This document shows, in pieces, positions 36,759 to 46,319 of a DNA stretch of 64,000 nt. A program made the position numbers and the translations under genes. Numbering within the stretch: position 1 is the stretch's first letter; each line of letters starts with the position of its first letter. Below the pieces are notes generated by a model that did no database searches, was not told the DNA's origin, and saw only the letters and a list, made by a program, of their open reading frames with translations. Source of the stretch: Pararhodobacter sp. (GTDB lineage Bacteria; Pseudomonadota; Alphaproteobacteria; Rhodobacterales; Rhodobacteraceae); assembly GCA_020832545.1 (NCBI GenBank), contig JAFIEK010000001.1, forward strand, positions 124,001-188,000, read 5' to 3'.

Positions 36759-39700
36759 TCAGGCGGATTTTGCCTTTTCGGCCAGATCGCGGGCGATGGC
36801 AAAGGCGCCGCGCAGTTTGTCCTTCTCATCCACCCAGTCGCGGCGGATGACGATCTTGTTGTCGCGGATCTTTGCCAGGTTTTCGGGTGCATGAAGAAAC
36901 TCTACCAAGCCCTTGGGATTGGGGTATTTATCCTGATGGAACTGGATGGTGGCACCCTTGGGCCCGGCGTCAAGGCGTGCGATATGGGCGCGTTTGCACA
37001 TTGCCTTGATGCGCACCACCACAAGGAGCGTGTTCACCTCACGCGGGAGGGGGCCGAAACGGTCGATCAGTTCGGCGGCAAAGCCCTCGAATTCGACTTT
37101 CTTTTCCAGTGTGGCGAGGCGGCGGTAGAGACCCAGGCGCACATCCAGATCGCTGACATAGTCTTCCGGGATCAGCACCGGAACGCCGAGATTGATCTGT
37201 GGCGCCCATTGCCCGCCATCCAGATCCGACAGATCGCCTGCGCGCAGCCGGGCGATGGTTTCTTCGAGCATCTGTTGGTAAAGTTCATAGCCCACTTCAC
37301 GGATATGGCCGGATTGTTCCTCGCCCAGAATGTTCCCCGCGCCGCGCAGATCCATGTCCTGACTGGCGATGGTGAAGCCTGCACCAAGGCTGTCGATATT
37401 GCCCAGCAGCTTCAACCGCCGCAGCGCCTGCGGGGTCAACGGTACGCGGGGGCGGGTGGTGAGGTAGCAATAGGCACGGGTTTTCGAGCGCCCTACCCTG
37501 CCCCGGATTTGGTAAAGCTGCGCCAGTCCGAACATATCGGCCCGGTGCACGATCATGGTGTTGGCGCGCGGAATATCGAGGCCGGATTCGACGATCGAGG
37601 TGGCCAGCAGCACGTCATGCTTGCCGTCATAAAACGCGTTCATACGCGCGTCCAGCTCGCCCGCCGCCATCTGGCCATGGGCGACCAGAACCGAGACTTC
37701 AGGCACATGATCGCGCAGGAAGGCCTCGATCTCAGGCAGGTCCTTGATGCGCGGCACCACGAAGAAACTTTGCCCGCCCCGGAACCGCTCACGCAAGAGC
37801 GCCTCGCGCAGGGTGACAGTGTCGAACTCGCTGACATAGGTGCGGATGGCGAGGCGGTCCACGGGCGGCGTGGAAATCAGCGAGAGATCGCGCACGCCGG
37901 TCAGCGACAGTTGCAGGGTGCGCGGGATCGGCGTGGCGGTGAGCGTCAGGACGTGGATGTCTGAGCGCATTTCCTTGAGGCGTTCCTTATGCTGAACGCC
38001 GAAATGCTGTTCTTCATCAATGACTAACAGCCCGAGGTTGCGAAACTTGACGCCCTTGGCCAACAGCGCATGGGTGCCGATGACAATATCCACGGTGCCA
38101 TCGGTCAGCCCGGCGCGGGTGGCACTGGCCTCTTTGGCGGGCACAAAACGCGAGAGCTGACGCACCACCAGAGGAAAGCCACGGAAGCGGTTGTTAAAGC
38201 TGTGAAAATGCTGGCGCGAGAGCAGGGTTGTCGGGGCGATGATCGCCACCTGAAGGCCGGACATGGCGGCGATGAAGGCGGCGCGCATCGCCACTTCGGT
38301 CTTGCCAAAGCCGACATCGCCCACCACCAGCCGGTCCATCGGGCGACCGCGATCAAAGTCATCGATCACATCCTCGATGGCTTTGAGCTGATCATCGGTT
38401 TCGGCATAGGGAAAGCGCGCGGCAAAGGCTTCCCACAAGCCCTCGGGCGGGTTCAGAACGGGGGCCTTGCGCAATTCACGCTCGGCGGCGATGCGGATCA
38501 GCTTGTCGGCAATCTCGCGGATGCGTTGTTTCAGCTTGGCCTTCTTGGCCTGCCAGGCACCGCCGCCCAGCTTGTCCAACAGCCCCTCTTCATGCCCGAA
38601 CCGGCTGAGAAGTTCAATGTTTTCAACGGGTAGATACAGACGGTCACCGCCCGCATATTCCAGCGCCAGACATTCATGCGGCGCGCCCATGGCGGTGATC
38701 ATCTCCAGCCCCGTGTAGCGGCCCACACCGTGATCGACATGAACCACCAGATCACCCGCGCTCAGGCTTTGCGCCTCGGACAGAAAGTTCTCGGCCTTGC
38801 GCTTGCGGGTGGGCGCGCGCACCAGCCGTTCGCCCAACACATCCTGCTCAGAAATCACAGCCAGTTCGGGCGTGACAAAACCCTGATCCAACGGCCAGAC
38901 GGCAAGATGCACCGCGCCTTTCCGGCCCAGTCCGCGGGCATCATCCAGCAAGGTGGCGTCGTTCAGGCCGTGCTCCGTCAACAGCCCCGCCAACCGTTCG
39001 CGCGCACCCTCCGACCATGACGCCAGAACCACTTCGCGCGCACTGCGCTCTGCCGCAATATGATCGCATAGTGCTTTGAATATGTTTATATTATCTTGCT
39101 GCCGCTCCAGCGAGAACGTACGCCCGGCCCGCCCCCCGGCATCCAGCACCTTCGGCCCCGGCGGCTGCTGCAAGGGCGACAGTTGTATCACCCGCAGGGG
39201 TGCGAGCGCGGCCTGCCACTGGTCCTGATCCAGATACAACAGATCCGGCGGCGCTGGCTTGTAGACGGTATCAACCCGCCCGCGGGCCGTCATCGCCTCG
39301 CGTCGGTTGTCGTATTGATCGGCGATCGCCTCCCAGCGCGCATCGCGCACGGCATCGGCCTGATCGTCCAACATAACGCTGGCCTTTGGCAGATAGGCAA
39401 ACAGCGTCTCCAGCTGGTCGTGGAAGAAGCCTAGCCAATGCTCCATCCCCTGATGCTTGCGCCCGGCGCTGATCGCCTCATAGAGCGGATCATCATTGCC
39501 CGCCGCGCCGAACTCGGCGCGATAGGCCTGCCGGAACCGGGTGATCGCCGCCTCGTCCAGAATGACCTCGGAGGCCGGGGCGAGTTCCAGCCTGTCCAGC
39601 TTGCCGGTGGTGCGCTGGGTGACCGGATCAAACCGGCGCAGCCCGTCAAGCACATCGCCGAAGAAATCCAGCCGCACCGGCTCGCGCTCACCGGGGGGGA

Positions 39701-40190
39701 AGATATCGATGATGCCGCCGCGAATAGCAAAATCGCCGGGCTCGGACACGGTGGGGCTGGGCGAAAACCCCATGCGCGACAGATAATCGCGCAACCCGGC
39801 CTCATTCACCCGCTGGCCCACCACCGCCACAAAGGACGCCCCGCCGATGGTCTGGCGGGACGGCAGGCGCTGCATGGCGGCGCTGATCGTGGTCAGCACC
39901 ACAAATGGCCCCTCTATCCCCTGCGCCAGCGCGGCCAGCGTGGCCATGCGGCGGGCGGTCAGCTCTGGGTTGGGCGAGACGCGGTCATAGGGCAGGCAAT
40001 CCCATGCGGGCAGCGTGAGAACCGGCAGCGCCGGGGCAAAAAAGGCCAGCGCCTGACGCATCGCCTCCATGCGTTTGTCGTCGCGCGCGATATGGATCAC
40101 CGGGGCCTTGCGCTGCGCAAGTTCGCGGCGCAGCAGCTCGGCGTCAAAACCCTCAGGCGCGCCGCCCAGAAGCAGATGTTGCATTGTCAT
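36759..40190 (-). CDS. mfd: Transcription-repair coupling factor Mfd
   Basis: An 1143-residue Mfd. In order are the UvrB-homology domains (residues ~1-350), the RNA-polymerase interaction domain (near 480-550, SAGDLVVHVDHGVGRYTGLE), and the RecG-like SF2 motor with Walker A GDVGFGKTEVAM, DEEQ box DEEQHFGVQHKE and QIRGRVGRS. The C-terminal TRCF domain is last. It removes stalled RNA polymerase and recruits UvrA. Full length, no breaks. Confidence 0.97.
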   Translation of the reverse strand: MTMQHLLLGGAPEGFDAELLRRELAQRKAPVIHIARDDKRMEAMRQALAFFAPALPVLTLPAWDCLPYDRVSPNPELTARRMATLAALAQGIEGPFVVLTTISAAMQRLPSRQTIGGASFVAVVGQRVNEAGLRDYLSRMGFSPSPTVSEPGDFAIRGGIIDIFPPGEREPVRLDFFGDVLDGLRRFDPVTQRTTGKLDRLELAPASEVILDEAAITRFRQAYRAEFGAAGNDDPLYEAISAGRKHQGMEHWLGFFHDQLETLFAYLPKASVMLDDQADAVRDARWEAIADQYDNRREAMTARGRVDTVYKPAPPDLLYLDQDQWQAALAPLRVIQLSPLQQPPGPKVLDAGGRAGRTFSLERQQDNINIFKALCDHIAAERSAREVVLASWSEGARERLAGLLTEHGLNDATLLDDARGLGRKGAVHLAVWPLDQGFVTPELAVISEQDVLGERLVRAPTRKRKAENFLSEAQSLSAGDLVVHVDHGVGRYTGLEMITAMGAPHECLALEYAGGDRLYLPVENIELLSRFGHEEGLLDKLGGGAWQAKKAKLKQRIREIADKLIRIAAERELRKAPVLNPPEGLWEAFAARFPYAETDDQLKAIEDVIDDFDRGRPMDRLVVGDVGFGKTEVAMRAAFIAAMSGLQVAIIAPTTLLSRQHFHSFNNRFRGFPLVVRQLSRFVPAKEASATRAGLTDGTVDIVIGTHALLAKGVKFRNLGLLVIDEEQHFGVQHKERLKEMRSDIHVLTLTATPIPRTLQLSLTGVRDLSLISTPPVDRLAIRTYVSEFDTVTLREALLRERFRGGQSFFVVPRIKDLPEIEAFLRDHVPEVSVLVAHGQMAAGELDARMNAFYDGKHDVLLATSIVESGLDIPRANTMIVHRADMFGLAQLYQIRGRVGRSKTRAYCYLTTRPRVPLTPQALRRLKLLGNIDSLGAGFTIASQDMDLRGAGNILGEEQSGHIREVGYELYQQMLEETIARLRAGDLSDLDGGQWAPQINLGVPVLIPEDYVSDLDVRLGLYRRLATLEKKVEFEGFAAELIDRFGPLPREVNTLLVVVRIKAMCKRAHIARLDAGPKGATIQFHQDKYPNPKGLVEFLHAPENLAKIRDNKIVIRRDWVDEKDKLRGAFAIARDLAEKAKSA

Positions 40191-40202
40191 GGCGGGCCCT
40201 TG

Positions 40203-40730
40203 CTATCTGCTCAGAACGCTCAGGGAAAGGTTGTGCCACATCCCCCACAGCGCCGTGAACAGCACCGACAGCAAGCCGATGCACTGGATGGTGAAGCGGT
40301 GCCATGTCAGCAGGCGCGTCAGCCCCTCGCCCTGCGGTTCCTCGCGCTCCAGCCGCAACGCAAGGCGAAACCCGAGGGCGAAAACCAGCGTCGCCGGGAT
40401 GCCAAGAAAGGCCAGCGCCTGCGCGAACTCGATGCCATAGCCGAACCCCATCACGACCAGCGCGCTGAGCAGCGTGGCCATGAACAGTGTGATCCAGATC
40501 CCGCTGGCGTGCAGCAGATGCAGGCGGCGGCGTGTCTGGATGGCGACCAGTGCCTCAAGATCGTGCATCGCCTCGCCGCCCTGACGACGCGCGCGCACCA
40601 CCATGTCAAAGGGCACGCCCAGAATGTAATGCGATACGCTGGACCACATCACCGCCAGCACGATCCAGAACCACAGGTTCGAGAACGACCGCATGTCGAT
40701 CAGCGTGAAAACACTGTTATACCAATCCAA
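40203..40730 (-). CDS. Conserved membrane protein upstream of mfd
   Basis: A 175-residue integral membrane protein with about four spans (residues ~18-38, 72-92, 95-118, 150-170). It starts with TTG at 40730: GGAG lies six bases upstream and this gives the conserved-looking MDWYNSVFTLIDMRSFSNLW. Homologues in Rhodobacterales are, as I recall, labelled 'component of SufBCD complex', but nothing in the sequence supports an iron-sulfur role. It ends 13 bases before mfd and is probably co-transcribed with it. Confidence 0.8.
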   Translation of the reverse strand: MDWYNSVFTLIDMRSFSNLWFWIVLAVMWSSVSHYILGVPFDMVVRARRQGGEAMHDLEALVAIQTRRRLHLLHASGIWITLFMATLLSALVVMGFGYGIEFAQALAFLGIPATLVFALGFRLALRLEREEPQGEGLTRLLTWHRFTIQCIGLLSVLFTALWGMWHNLSLSVLSR

Positions 40731-40853
40731 AGGGCGCTCCCGCGTTTGCCCCCCCTAGTTAGCGCCAAGTCCGGCGCAGGCCAAGGGGGCGCGGGGCTTG
40801 AGATCGTTGCGCCTGCGTGGCACTGAGAGCCTTAGCCCGATCAGGAGAGTGCC

Positions 40854-41855
40854 ATGCCGGTTCACGCCCCCGCCCCCTACCCCGCCGCCCGCTTGCGCCG
40901 CCTGCGCCGGACCCCTGCCCTGCGCGATCTGGTGGCCGAGAACCGGCTGTCCGCCGCCGATCTGATCTGGCCGGTGTTCATCCGTGAAGGCGCGCGTGTG
41001 GAAGAGCCCATTGCGTCAATGCCCGGTGTCGTCCGGCTGTCGGTTGACCGGCTGCTGAGCAAGGCCACCGAGGCGGTGGAACTGGGTATCACCACGATCT
41101 GCCTGTTCCCCTATACCGACCCCGCCTTGCGCACCGAGACCTGTGATGAAGCGTGGAACCCCGACAACATCACCAACCGCGCAATTCGCGCGCTCAAGGC
41201 CGAACTGCCCGGCCTGAGTGTGATGACCGATATCGCGCTTGATCCGTATAACGCCAATGGCCATGACGGGTTTGTGGTGGATGGCGAGATCGTCAACGAT
41301 GAAACGGTCGCCGCGTTGGTGAAAATGGCGCTGGCACAGGCCGAATCCGGGGCCGACATTCTGGGCCCCTCGGACATGATGGATGGCCGCATTGGTGCGA
41401 TGCGTTCGGCGCTGGAAGCAGCGGGCCAACGCGACGTGGCGATCCTGTCCTATGCGGCAAAATTCGCCAGCGGATTTTATGGCCCGTTCCGCGATGCGGT
41501 GGGCGCCTCGGGGCGGCTGGTGGGCGACAAGAAGACCTATCAGATCAACCCCGCCAACCGCGATGAGGCACTGCGCTGCGTCGCCCGCGATCTGGATGAG
41601 GGCGCGGATATGGTCATGATCAAGCCGGGCATGCCCTATCTGGACATCTGCAGCACAGTGAAGGACCGTTTCGGCGTGCCGACCTTTGCCTATCAGGTGT
41701 CCGGCGAGTATGCGATGCTTCAGGCCGCCGCGCAGAACGGTTGGCTGGATGGCGAGGCGGTGATGCTGGAAAGCCTGCTGGCCTTCAAGCGTGCCGGTTG
41801 CGATGGCATCCTGACCTATTTCGCCCCCGAGGCCGCGCGCTGCCTGCGCGACTGA
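40854..41855 (+). CDS. hemB: Delta-aminolevulinic acid dehydratase (porphobilinogen synthase)
   Basis: A 333-residue HemB that joins two aminolevulinates to porphobilinogen. The active-site lysines are in SYAAKFASGFYGPF (about residue 200) and MIKPGMPYLD (about 253). The metal-site region reads DIALDPYNANGHDG, with Asp/Gly in place of the zinc cysteines, matching the Mg-dependent or metal-independent type known in Rhodobacter. AGGAGAG precedes the ATG. Confidence 0.96.
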   Translation: MPVHAPAPYPAARLRRLRRTPALRDLVAENRLSAADLIWPVFIREGARVEEPIASMPGVVRLSVDRLLSKATEAVELGITTICLFPYTDPALRTETCDEAWNPDNITNRAIRALKAELPGLSVMTDIALDPYNANGHDGFVVDGEIVNDETVAALVKMALAQAESGADILGPSDMMDGRIGAMRSALEAAGQRDVAILSYAAKFASGFYGPFRDAVGASGRLVGDKKTYQINPANRDEALRCVARDLDEGADMVMIKPGMPYLDICSTVKDRFGVPTFAYQVSGEYAMLQAAAQNGWLDGEAVMLESLLAFKRAGCDGILTYFAPEAARCLRD

Positions 41856-41888
41856 CCGCCTGCGACCTGCCCTGAGCGCGCATGAGGC

Positions 41889-41916
41889 GTGACAAGCGGG
41901 GGGGCTGTGGTATACT
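41889..41916 (+). promoter_or_regulatory. Sigma70-like promoter of the SYLF lipoprotein gene
   Basis: GTGACA (41889-41894), a 16-base spacer and TATACT (41911-41916) lie about 88 bases before the lipoprotein ATG. This is the best match to the housekeeping consensus in this stretch. Confidence 0.55.
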
Positions 41917-42003
41917 GCCTAACGCGCCCGATTTTGGCGCGCATACAGGAACAGGCCATGAGCGGGCATCAGACCCGTCGGTCATGAGTTGATGAGGCAG
42001 AGC

Positions 42004-42564
42004 ATGAGCAAGATCACGCGCAGAGCGCTTCTGGCGGGCGGGGCTGCATCCGCTGCGCTTTTGACCGCCTGTGGCAATCCGGTGGGCAGTTTCAACGCCG
42101 ACAGGCTGGAGGCCCGGGTCGAGGCCACTCGCGACTACCTGCGGCAAAACCACCCGGAAACCGAAGATCTGTTTCGTAACGCCCACGGCATCCTCTACAT
42201 GCCGCTGGTAAGCGAGGCCGGGTTGTTTGTCGGCGGGTCCTATGGCGAAGGTGCGCTCAGGATCAACAATGTCACCGTTGACTATTATTCGGCCACGCGC
42301 GCAAGTTTCGGCTTTCAGGTCGGTGCACAGCAATATGCGCATGTTCTGTTTTTCATGACGGCGCAGGCCTTGGCCGATTTCCGCGCCTCCGAGGGCTGGG
42401 CCGCCAGCGCCGACATCCGCTACGCGGTGCCCGAACAGGGCGGGTCAGCGGGGGTACAGACCACGACGATGTTCTCGCCGGTGATCGCAGTGGTGTTCGG
42501 CCAGTCCGGCCTGATCGCCGGGGCCGCGCTGGCAGGCGTGCGGTATCGGCGCATCATTCCCTGA
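42004..42564 (+). CDS. YSC84/SYLF-domain lipoprotein
   Basis: A 186-residue protein with a lipoprotein signal (lipobox LLTAC, Cys about residue 22) and a SYLF/Ysc84 domain: FRNAHGILYMPLVSEAGLFVGGSYGEG, then SFGFQVGAQQYAHVLFFMT. In bacteria these are envelope lipoproteins, and the domain binds lipids in eukaryotes. The role here is unknown. The ATG at 42004 has GAGG at good spacing; TTG and ATG codons just upstream are in frame. A T-run follows the stop but without a strong hairpin. Confidence 0.85.
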   Translation: MSKITRRALLAGGAASAALLTACGNPVGSFNADRLEARVEATRDYLRQNHPETEDLFRNAHGILYMPLVSEAGLFVGGSYGEGALRINNVTVDYYSATRASFGFQVGAQQYAHVLFFMTAQALADFRASEGWAASADIRYAVPEQGGSAGVQTTTMFSPVIAVVFGQSGLIAGAALAGVRYRRIIP

Positions 42565-42641
42565 GCGCCAGTTTTTTTTGCATCCACGCACGGCAATCGC
42601 TCTTGCACCCCAGCGGCCGCAAAGGCTATGTCTGCGCCGAC

Positions 42642-42731
42642 GGAGAGGTGGCCGAGTGGTCGAAGGCGCACGCCTGGAAAGTGTGTAGGCGGGAAACCGT
42701 CTCGAGGGTTCGAATCCCTCTCTCTCCGCCA
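42642..42731 (+). tRNA. tRNA-Ser (anticodon GGA)
   Basis: A 90-base class II tRNA with encoded CCA. The acceptor stem pairs GGAGAGG with TCTCTCC, the anticodon loop is CTGGAAA between CACGC and GTGTG, a long variable arm is present, and the T arm is GAGGG-TTCGAAT-CCCTC. It reads UCC/UCU serine codons. The accessory region begins immediately 3' of it, and tRNA-Ser genes are common island insertion sites. Confidence 0.97.
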
Positions 42732-42829
42732 ATTACCCTCATAATACATTGATTTAATTTAATAATATCAGATACAAGTGGCATTCCGCCCCACATGAAA
42801 GATCGGAATACTTGGTTCGTATCGGGTCG

Positions 42830-42960
42830 CATGGTCTGCATTTCCGCGCTATCCTGACTGCGATCGCCAACGGCCATCCCCAAAGCCGCCTCGACCATCT
42901 CCTCCCCAGAAACTTCAAGCCATAAAGCTACGCAACAAGTGATGCCCAGCTAACGCTTAC
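42830..42960 (+). mobile_element. IS66-family element, right-end remnant (3' of tnpC plus terminal repeat)
   Basis: Reading the plus strand from 42839 gives [18 protein letters not shown] and then HLLPRNFKP before a TAA at 42925, the characteristic C-terminus of the IS66 TnpC transposase. The next 35 bases end in AACGCTTAC at 42960, matching the GTAAGCG-type terminal repeat of that family. The rest of the element is missing; the 100 bases between it and tRNA-Ser are AT-rich and unassignable. The adjacent base starts another transposase fragment. Confidence 0.7.
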
Positions 42961-43194
42961 GGAGCGTATTCCTTTTCTTTCAGCATGTCGCTGAACCTGT
43001 CGGCGTCATATCCCAGATCTGCGATCAGCTTTGTTGGCGGCGGAGGGGCTGCTCCAGGCAGGAAAGCCGTGTCGTGGGGATAGTCACTGACTTGGCCAGC
43101 GGTCATCAGCACGCGAAATACCGTGACACCTATGGAAGAACGGTCGCAACCACTCCATTTTCTCGTCTGTCAGCCAGAAAAGATTGCCCATCAT
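42961..43194 (-). pseudogene. IS5-family (IS427-like) transposase, internally deleted and interrupted by IS66
   Basis: On the minus strand an ATG at 43194 starts MMGNLFWLTDEKMEWLRPFF, the N-terminus of IS5/IS427-type transposases. After a large internal deletion the reading resumes as TAGQVSDYPHDTAFLPG and LIADLGYDADRFSDML, the DDE-region consensus. It stops exactly where the IS66 terminal repeat begins, so the IS66 element inserted into this gene. It cannot encode an active enzyme. A second relative lies at 63,178. Confidence 0.72.
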
Positions 43195-43270
43195 CTACAA
43201 TTCAGAGCGAAGCCTTGGCTCAAGAAACCACGACAGCATCCCGCTGATTAATGTATTTGCACTAATAAAT

Positions 43271-44302
43271 TTAACTTGAGACAAAATCAGGAATCTTGGC
43301 ATAATGATGGCAAGCTACCCGGTGATTTTCTGAAACTTCACGCATTTCTGGTTCCTGAACTCTGCACATGTCGTCAGCATGCGGACAAGAACCTTGAAAT
43401 CTGCATCCGGTTGAGAGCAAGGTCAGGTTTTGTGTTTCCACTTGAATCTGTTTTTTTCTTTTTTCCCGCTGCAAAACAGGATCAGGAACGGGCACCGCGG
43501 ATAGCAACGAATGTGTGTATGGATGTTTTGGATTCTGAAAAACAGATTCAGTCTCGCCCTCTTCCATCAGGCATCCGCGATACATCACTACCACTCTATG
43601 AGAGACATATCTGACAACACTCAAATCATGTGTGATGAAGAGAAAGCTGAGGTTCTGAGCTTCCTGAAGATCCATCAACAGGTTCAGGATCTGGCCCTGA
43701 ATACTGACGTCGAGCGCCGACACCACTTCATCCAAAATCATGATCCGTGGCTCGACCGCAAGCGCGCGTGCGATTGCGACGCGCTGCCTTTGTCCACCAG
43801 ATAAAGCAACGGGGTAACGCGCGGCGATTTCCGGGCGGAGGCCGACCTGATCAAGCAGCTCAATCATGCGCGCCTGGCGCGCGGACTTGTCCTTCATGCC
43901 ATGAACATACAAGGCCTCGGATATTGCCGCTCCTATGGCCAGCCGCGGGTTGAGGCTGGCGAACGGGTCCTGAAAGACAAGTTGACCCAGCTTCTGCAGA
44001 TCATGCCCGGAGGTTTTCAACGCCTCCAGCGACCGGCCAAACAACCGCACCGATCCGGGGTTGGCGGGTGAAAGCCCAAGCAGGGCGCGCCCTGTCGTTG
44101 TCTTGCCGCTTCCGCTTTCGCCGACCAGCCCGACGGTTTCGCCTTCCCTGACATCGAAGCTCACACCGTCAACGGCCCGCACGACATCAATCTCGCGCCT
44201 GAGCAAACCGCCTCGAACCGGAAAACGCACCACCAGATCACGGACCTCAATGGCATTTGCTTTTTCGCCGGTCTGTGCTTGTACAGGATTCAGCATTGTC
44301 AT
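43271..44302 (-). CDS. Peptide/opine-type ABC transporter ATP-binding protein (OppF/DppF-like)
   Basis: A 343-residue ABC ATPase. Walker A is GESGSGKTTTG, the signature LSGGQRQRVAIARAL and Walker B IMILDE; the oligopeptide-transporter C-terminal extension carries the cysteines of CRFQGSCPHADDMC. The ATG at 44302 overlaps the stop of the paired ATPase gene (ATGA) and has AAGGACG upstream. It is the last gene of the ten-gene minus-strand locus; its stop is ~75 bases from the IS5 remnant. Confidence 0.9.
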   Translation of the reverse strand: MTMLNPVQAQTGEKANAIEVRDLVVRFPVRGGLLRREIDVVRAVDGVSFDVREGETVGLVGESGSGKTTTGRALLGLSPANPGSVRLFGRSLEALKTSGHDLQKLGQLVFQDPFASLNPRLAIGAAISEALYVHGMKDKSARQARMIELLDQVGLRPEIAARYPVALSGGQRQRVAIARALAVEPRIMILDEVVSALDVSIQGQILNLLMDLQEAQNLSFLFITHDLSVVRYVSHRVVVMYRGCLMEEGETESVFQNPKHPYTHSLLSAVPVPDPVLQREKRKKQIQVETQNLTLLSTGCRFQGSCPHADDMCRVQEPEMREVSENHRVACHHYAKIPDFVSS

Positions 44303-45330
44303 CTGCGTCCTTCGCTTCTTATAATATCTCCCGGGGCTATATTGCTGCGCGGGCCGAAGGGGTCTACCGGGCAACGAAACCGGTGAACGCCATTGGCATC
44401 CGCCGACAGCAGCGCGGGGCGTGTCCGGGTGCAGGAAGTTTTTGTGTATTCACAGCGGGTATGGAATGAACAGCCTTGAAGCGGAGCGCGAGGATCAACA
44501 GGCAAACCGGGAATTGGAGATAATCTTTCGGATCTGGATTGATCGATCTTTGGAATGGATTTCAAAAGCGCACGTGTATATGGGTGCCGCGGACAACCAA
44601 ATATCTGTTCAGTTTCCCCGGTTTCAACGATTCTTCCCCCATACATAACTGAAACACGATCAGCGATCCCGGCAACCACACCCAGATCATGGGTAATGAG
44701 AACAAGGGCCATACCCAGTTCCTTGCGAAGGTCATCAATTAGGTTGAGAATCTGGGCTTGGATGGTCACATCCAGAGCTGTCGTCGGTTCATCCGCGATC
44801 AAGACCTTGGGATCACGGCTGATTGCCATGGCAATCAACACACGTTGCCGCATGCCCCCGGATAGTTCATGAGGATAGCATTCCATCCTGCTGGCTGCGC
44901 CATGAATGCCAACCAGATCAAGAAGTTCGATACATTTCCTGCGCGCAGCCTCAGCCGACATGCCATCGCAGACGATAAGCGGCTCAGCCATCTGGCGGCC
45001 GACCTTCATGGCCGGATTCAAGGCGGAAAGGGCGTCCTGGGAAATCAAGGAAATGCCGTTTCCCCTGATCAGCTTCATTTCACGATTGCTCAGGCTACGG
45101 AGATCTTTTCCGTCAAACAAAATTTCCCCGGAGGTGATTTCACCACCCTGCCCCAGCAGTCTCAGAACCGCCAGCATTGTCTGGCTTTTCCCACTGCCAG
45201 ATTCCCCGACGATGCCCAAAGATTCACCAGAAGAGACGTCAAAGGACACATCCTCGACAACCTTGATTGGATTTTTTCGTGATCCGTAGCACACACTCAG
45301 GCTTTCCACCGATAGAATGGAAGAGGGCAT
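44299..45330 (-). CDS. Peptide/opine-type ABC transporter ATP-binding protein (OppD/DppD-like)
   Basis: A 343-residue ABC ATPase with Walker [12 protein letters not shown], signature [14 protein letters not shown] and Walker [13 protein letters not shown]. The oligopeptide C-terminal domain is [17 protein letters not shown] 45330 is preferred, with GAGGAAG upstream; a TTG at 45366 would overlap the permease stop but has no good site. It pairs with the DppF-like ATPase to drive the importer. Confidence 0.9.
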   Translation of the reverse strand: MPSSILSVESLSVCYGSRKNPIKVVEDVSFDVSSGESLGIVGESGSGKSQTMLAVLRLLGQGGEITSGEILFDGKDLRSLSNREMKLIRGNGISLISQDALSALNPAMKVGRQMAEPLIVCDGMSAEAARRKCIELLDLVGIHGAASRMECYPHELSGGMRQRVLIAMAISRDPKVLIADEPTTALDVTIQAQILNLIDDLRKELGMALVLITHDLGVVAGIADRVSVMYGGRIVETGETEQIFGCPRHPYTRALLKSIPKIDQSRSERLSPIPGLPVDPRAPLQGCSFHTRCEYTKTSCTRTRPALLSADANGVHRFRCPVDPFGPRSNIAPGDIIRSEGRR

Positions 45331-45362
45331 TTTATCTTCCTCAATGTTCTGCATGATCCTGT

Positions 45363-46307
45363 TCAATTCAGTTTGATCTTGGGATTGAAGTAGACATACA
45401 GCACGTCAACAATCAGGTTTATCAGAACAAAGATGAGTGCAAGCATCAATATTCCGCCCTGAATAAGCGGGATGTCACGAATTGCGATCGCCTGAAACAT
45501 CGCCAGCCCGATACCTGGCCAGGAGAACACCGTCTCTGTCAGTACCGCGCCGCTGAACAGGAAACCCATTTGCATACCGATCACCGTCAGCACTGCCGGG
45601 ATGGCATTGGGAAGGACGTGAAAGAGTACGATGCGCCATTCGCTCAGGCCCCGGCTGCGGGCGGTTCGGATAAAATCGTTGTTAATCACTTCCAGCACGG
45701 CGGATCTGGTCATCCGGGCAATGGAAGCCAGCGACCAAGCGGCGAGGGTGATTGTGGGCAGTATCATATGTGCGGCAAGCGACAGAATGCCCGCGCCGGA
45801 CGGCGGCATGCCGCTGACCGGTAGCAGCCGCAGATGCAGGCCAAAGATCAGGATCAGCACCAGACCCAGCCAGAACGACGGCATGCTGTTGAGAAACAGA
45901 ACCACGATCGTCAGCCCCCTGTCGCGCAGCGAACCCGGGCGCAGTGCCGCCCATGTACCTGCGGCAACCCCAGCGACAGAGGCCAGGACAATTGCCGCAA
46001 AAGCCAGAAGCGCTGTGTTCGCCATGCGGCTGACAAGAACGTCGGCCACAGGTCTGGAGAATGAGAGAGATTGCCCAAGATTTCCGGACAGGAGGTTGGA
46101 CATGTAAATCAGATACTGAGCAACCATCGACCGGTCCAAGCCCAGCGACTGACGCAGACGTTCACGCGCCTCTTCTGACGCATCCGGCCCAAGCAGAACG
46201 TTTGTCGGATCTCCGGGAATCAACCAGGTCAACAGGAATGTCGCCAGCGTGACGCCTATGATCACCGGGATAATCTGAATCAAGCGTCTCAGGATAAAGG
46301 GAATCAT
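45363..46307 (-). CDS. Peptide/opine-type ABC transporter permease (DppB-like)
   Basis: A 314-residue inner-membrane permease with six predicted spans. The N-terminal IPFILRRLIQIIPVIIGVT is typical of DppB. The cytoplasmic EAA loop, TARSRGLSEWRIVLFHVLPNA, which contacts the ATPases, is intact. Thirteen bases separate the DppC-like stop from its start. Confidence 0.92.
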   Translation of the reverse strand: MIPFILRRLIQIIPVIIGVTLATFLLTWLIPGDPTNVLLGPDASEEARERLRQSLGLDRSMVAQYLIYMSNLLSGNLGQSLSFSRPVADVLVSRMANTALLAFAAIVLASVAGVAAGTWAALRPGSLRDRGLTIVVLFLNSMPSFWLGLVLILIFGLHLRLLPVSGMPPSGAGILSLAAHMILPTITLAAWSLASIARMTRSAVLEVINNDFIRTARSRGLSEWRIVLFHVLPNAIPAVLTVIGMQMGFLFSGAVLTETVFSWPGIGLAMFQAIAIRDIPLIQGGILMLALIFVLINLIVDVLYVYFNPKIKLN

Positions 46308-46319
46308 GGTCAGCTTTCT

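Noticed and set aside
36618..37964. 448-codon open frame on the plus strand
   Set aside because: It lies opposite mfd, which is a full, well-conserved gene. Its His/Gln/Arg-rich translation is the usual shadow of GC-rich coding DNA.
39438..40826. 462-codon open frame on the plus strand
   Set aside because: Antisense to mfd and the membrane protein gene; low-complexity translation without any recognised domain.
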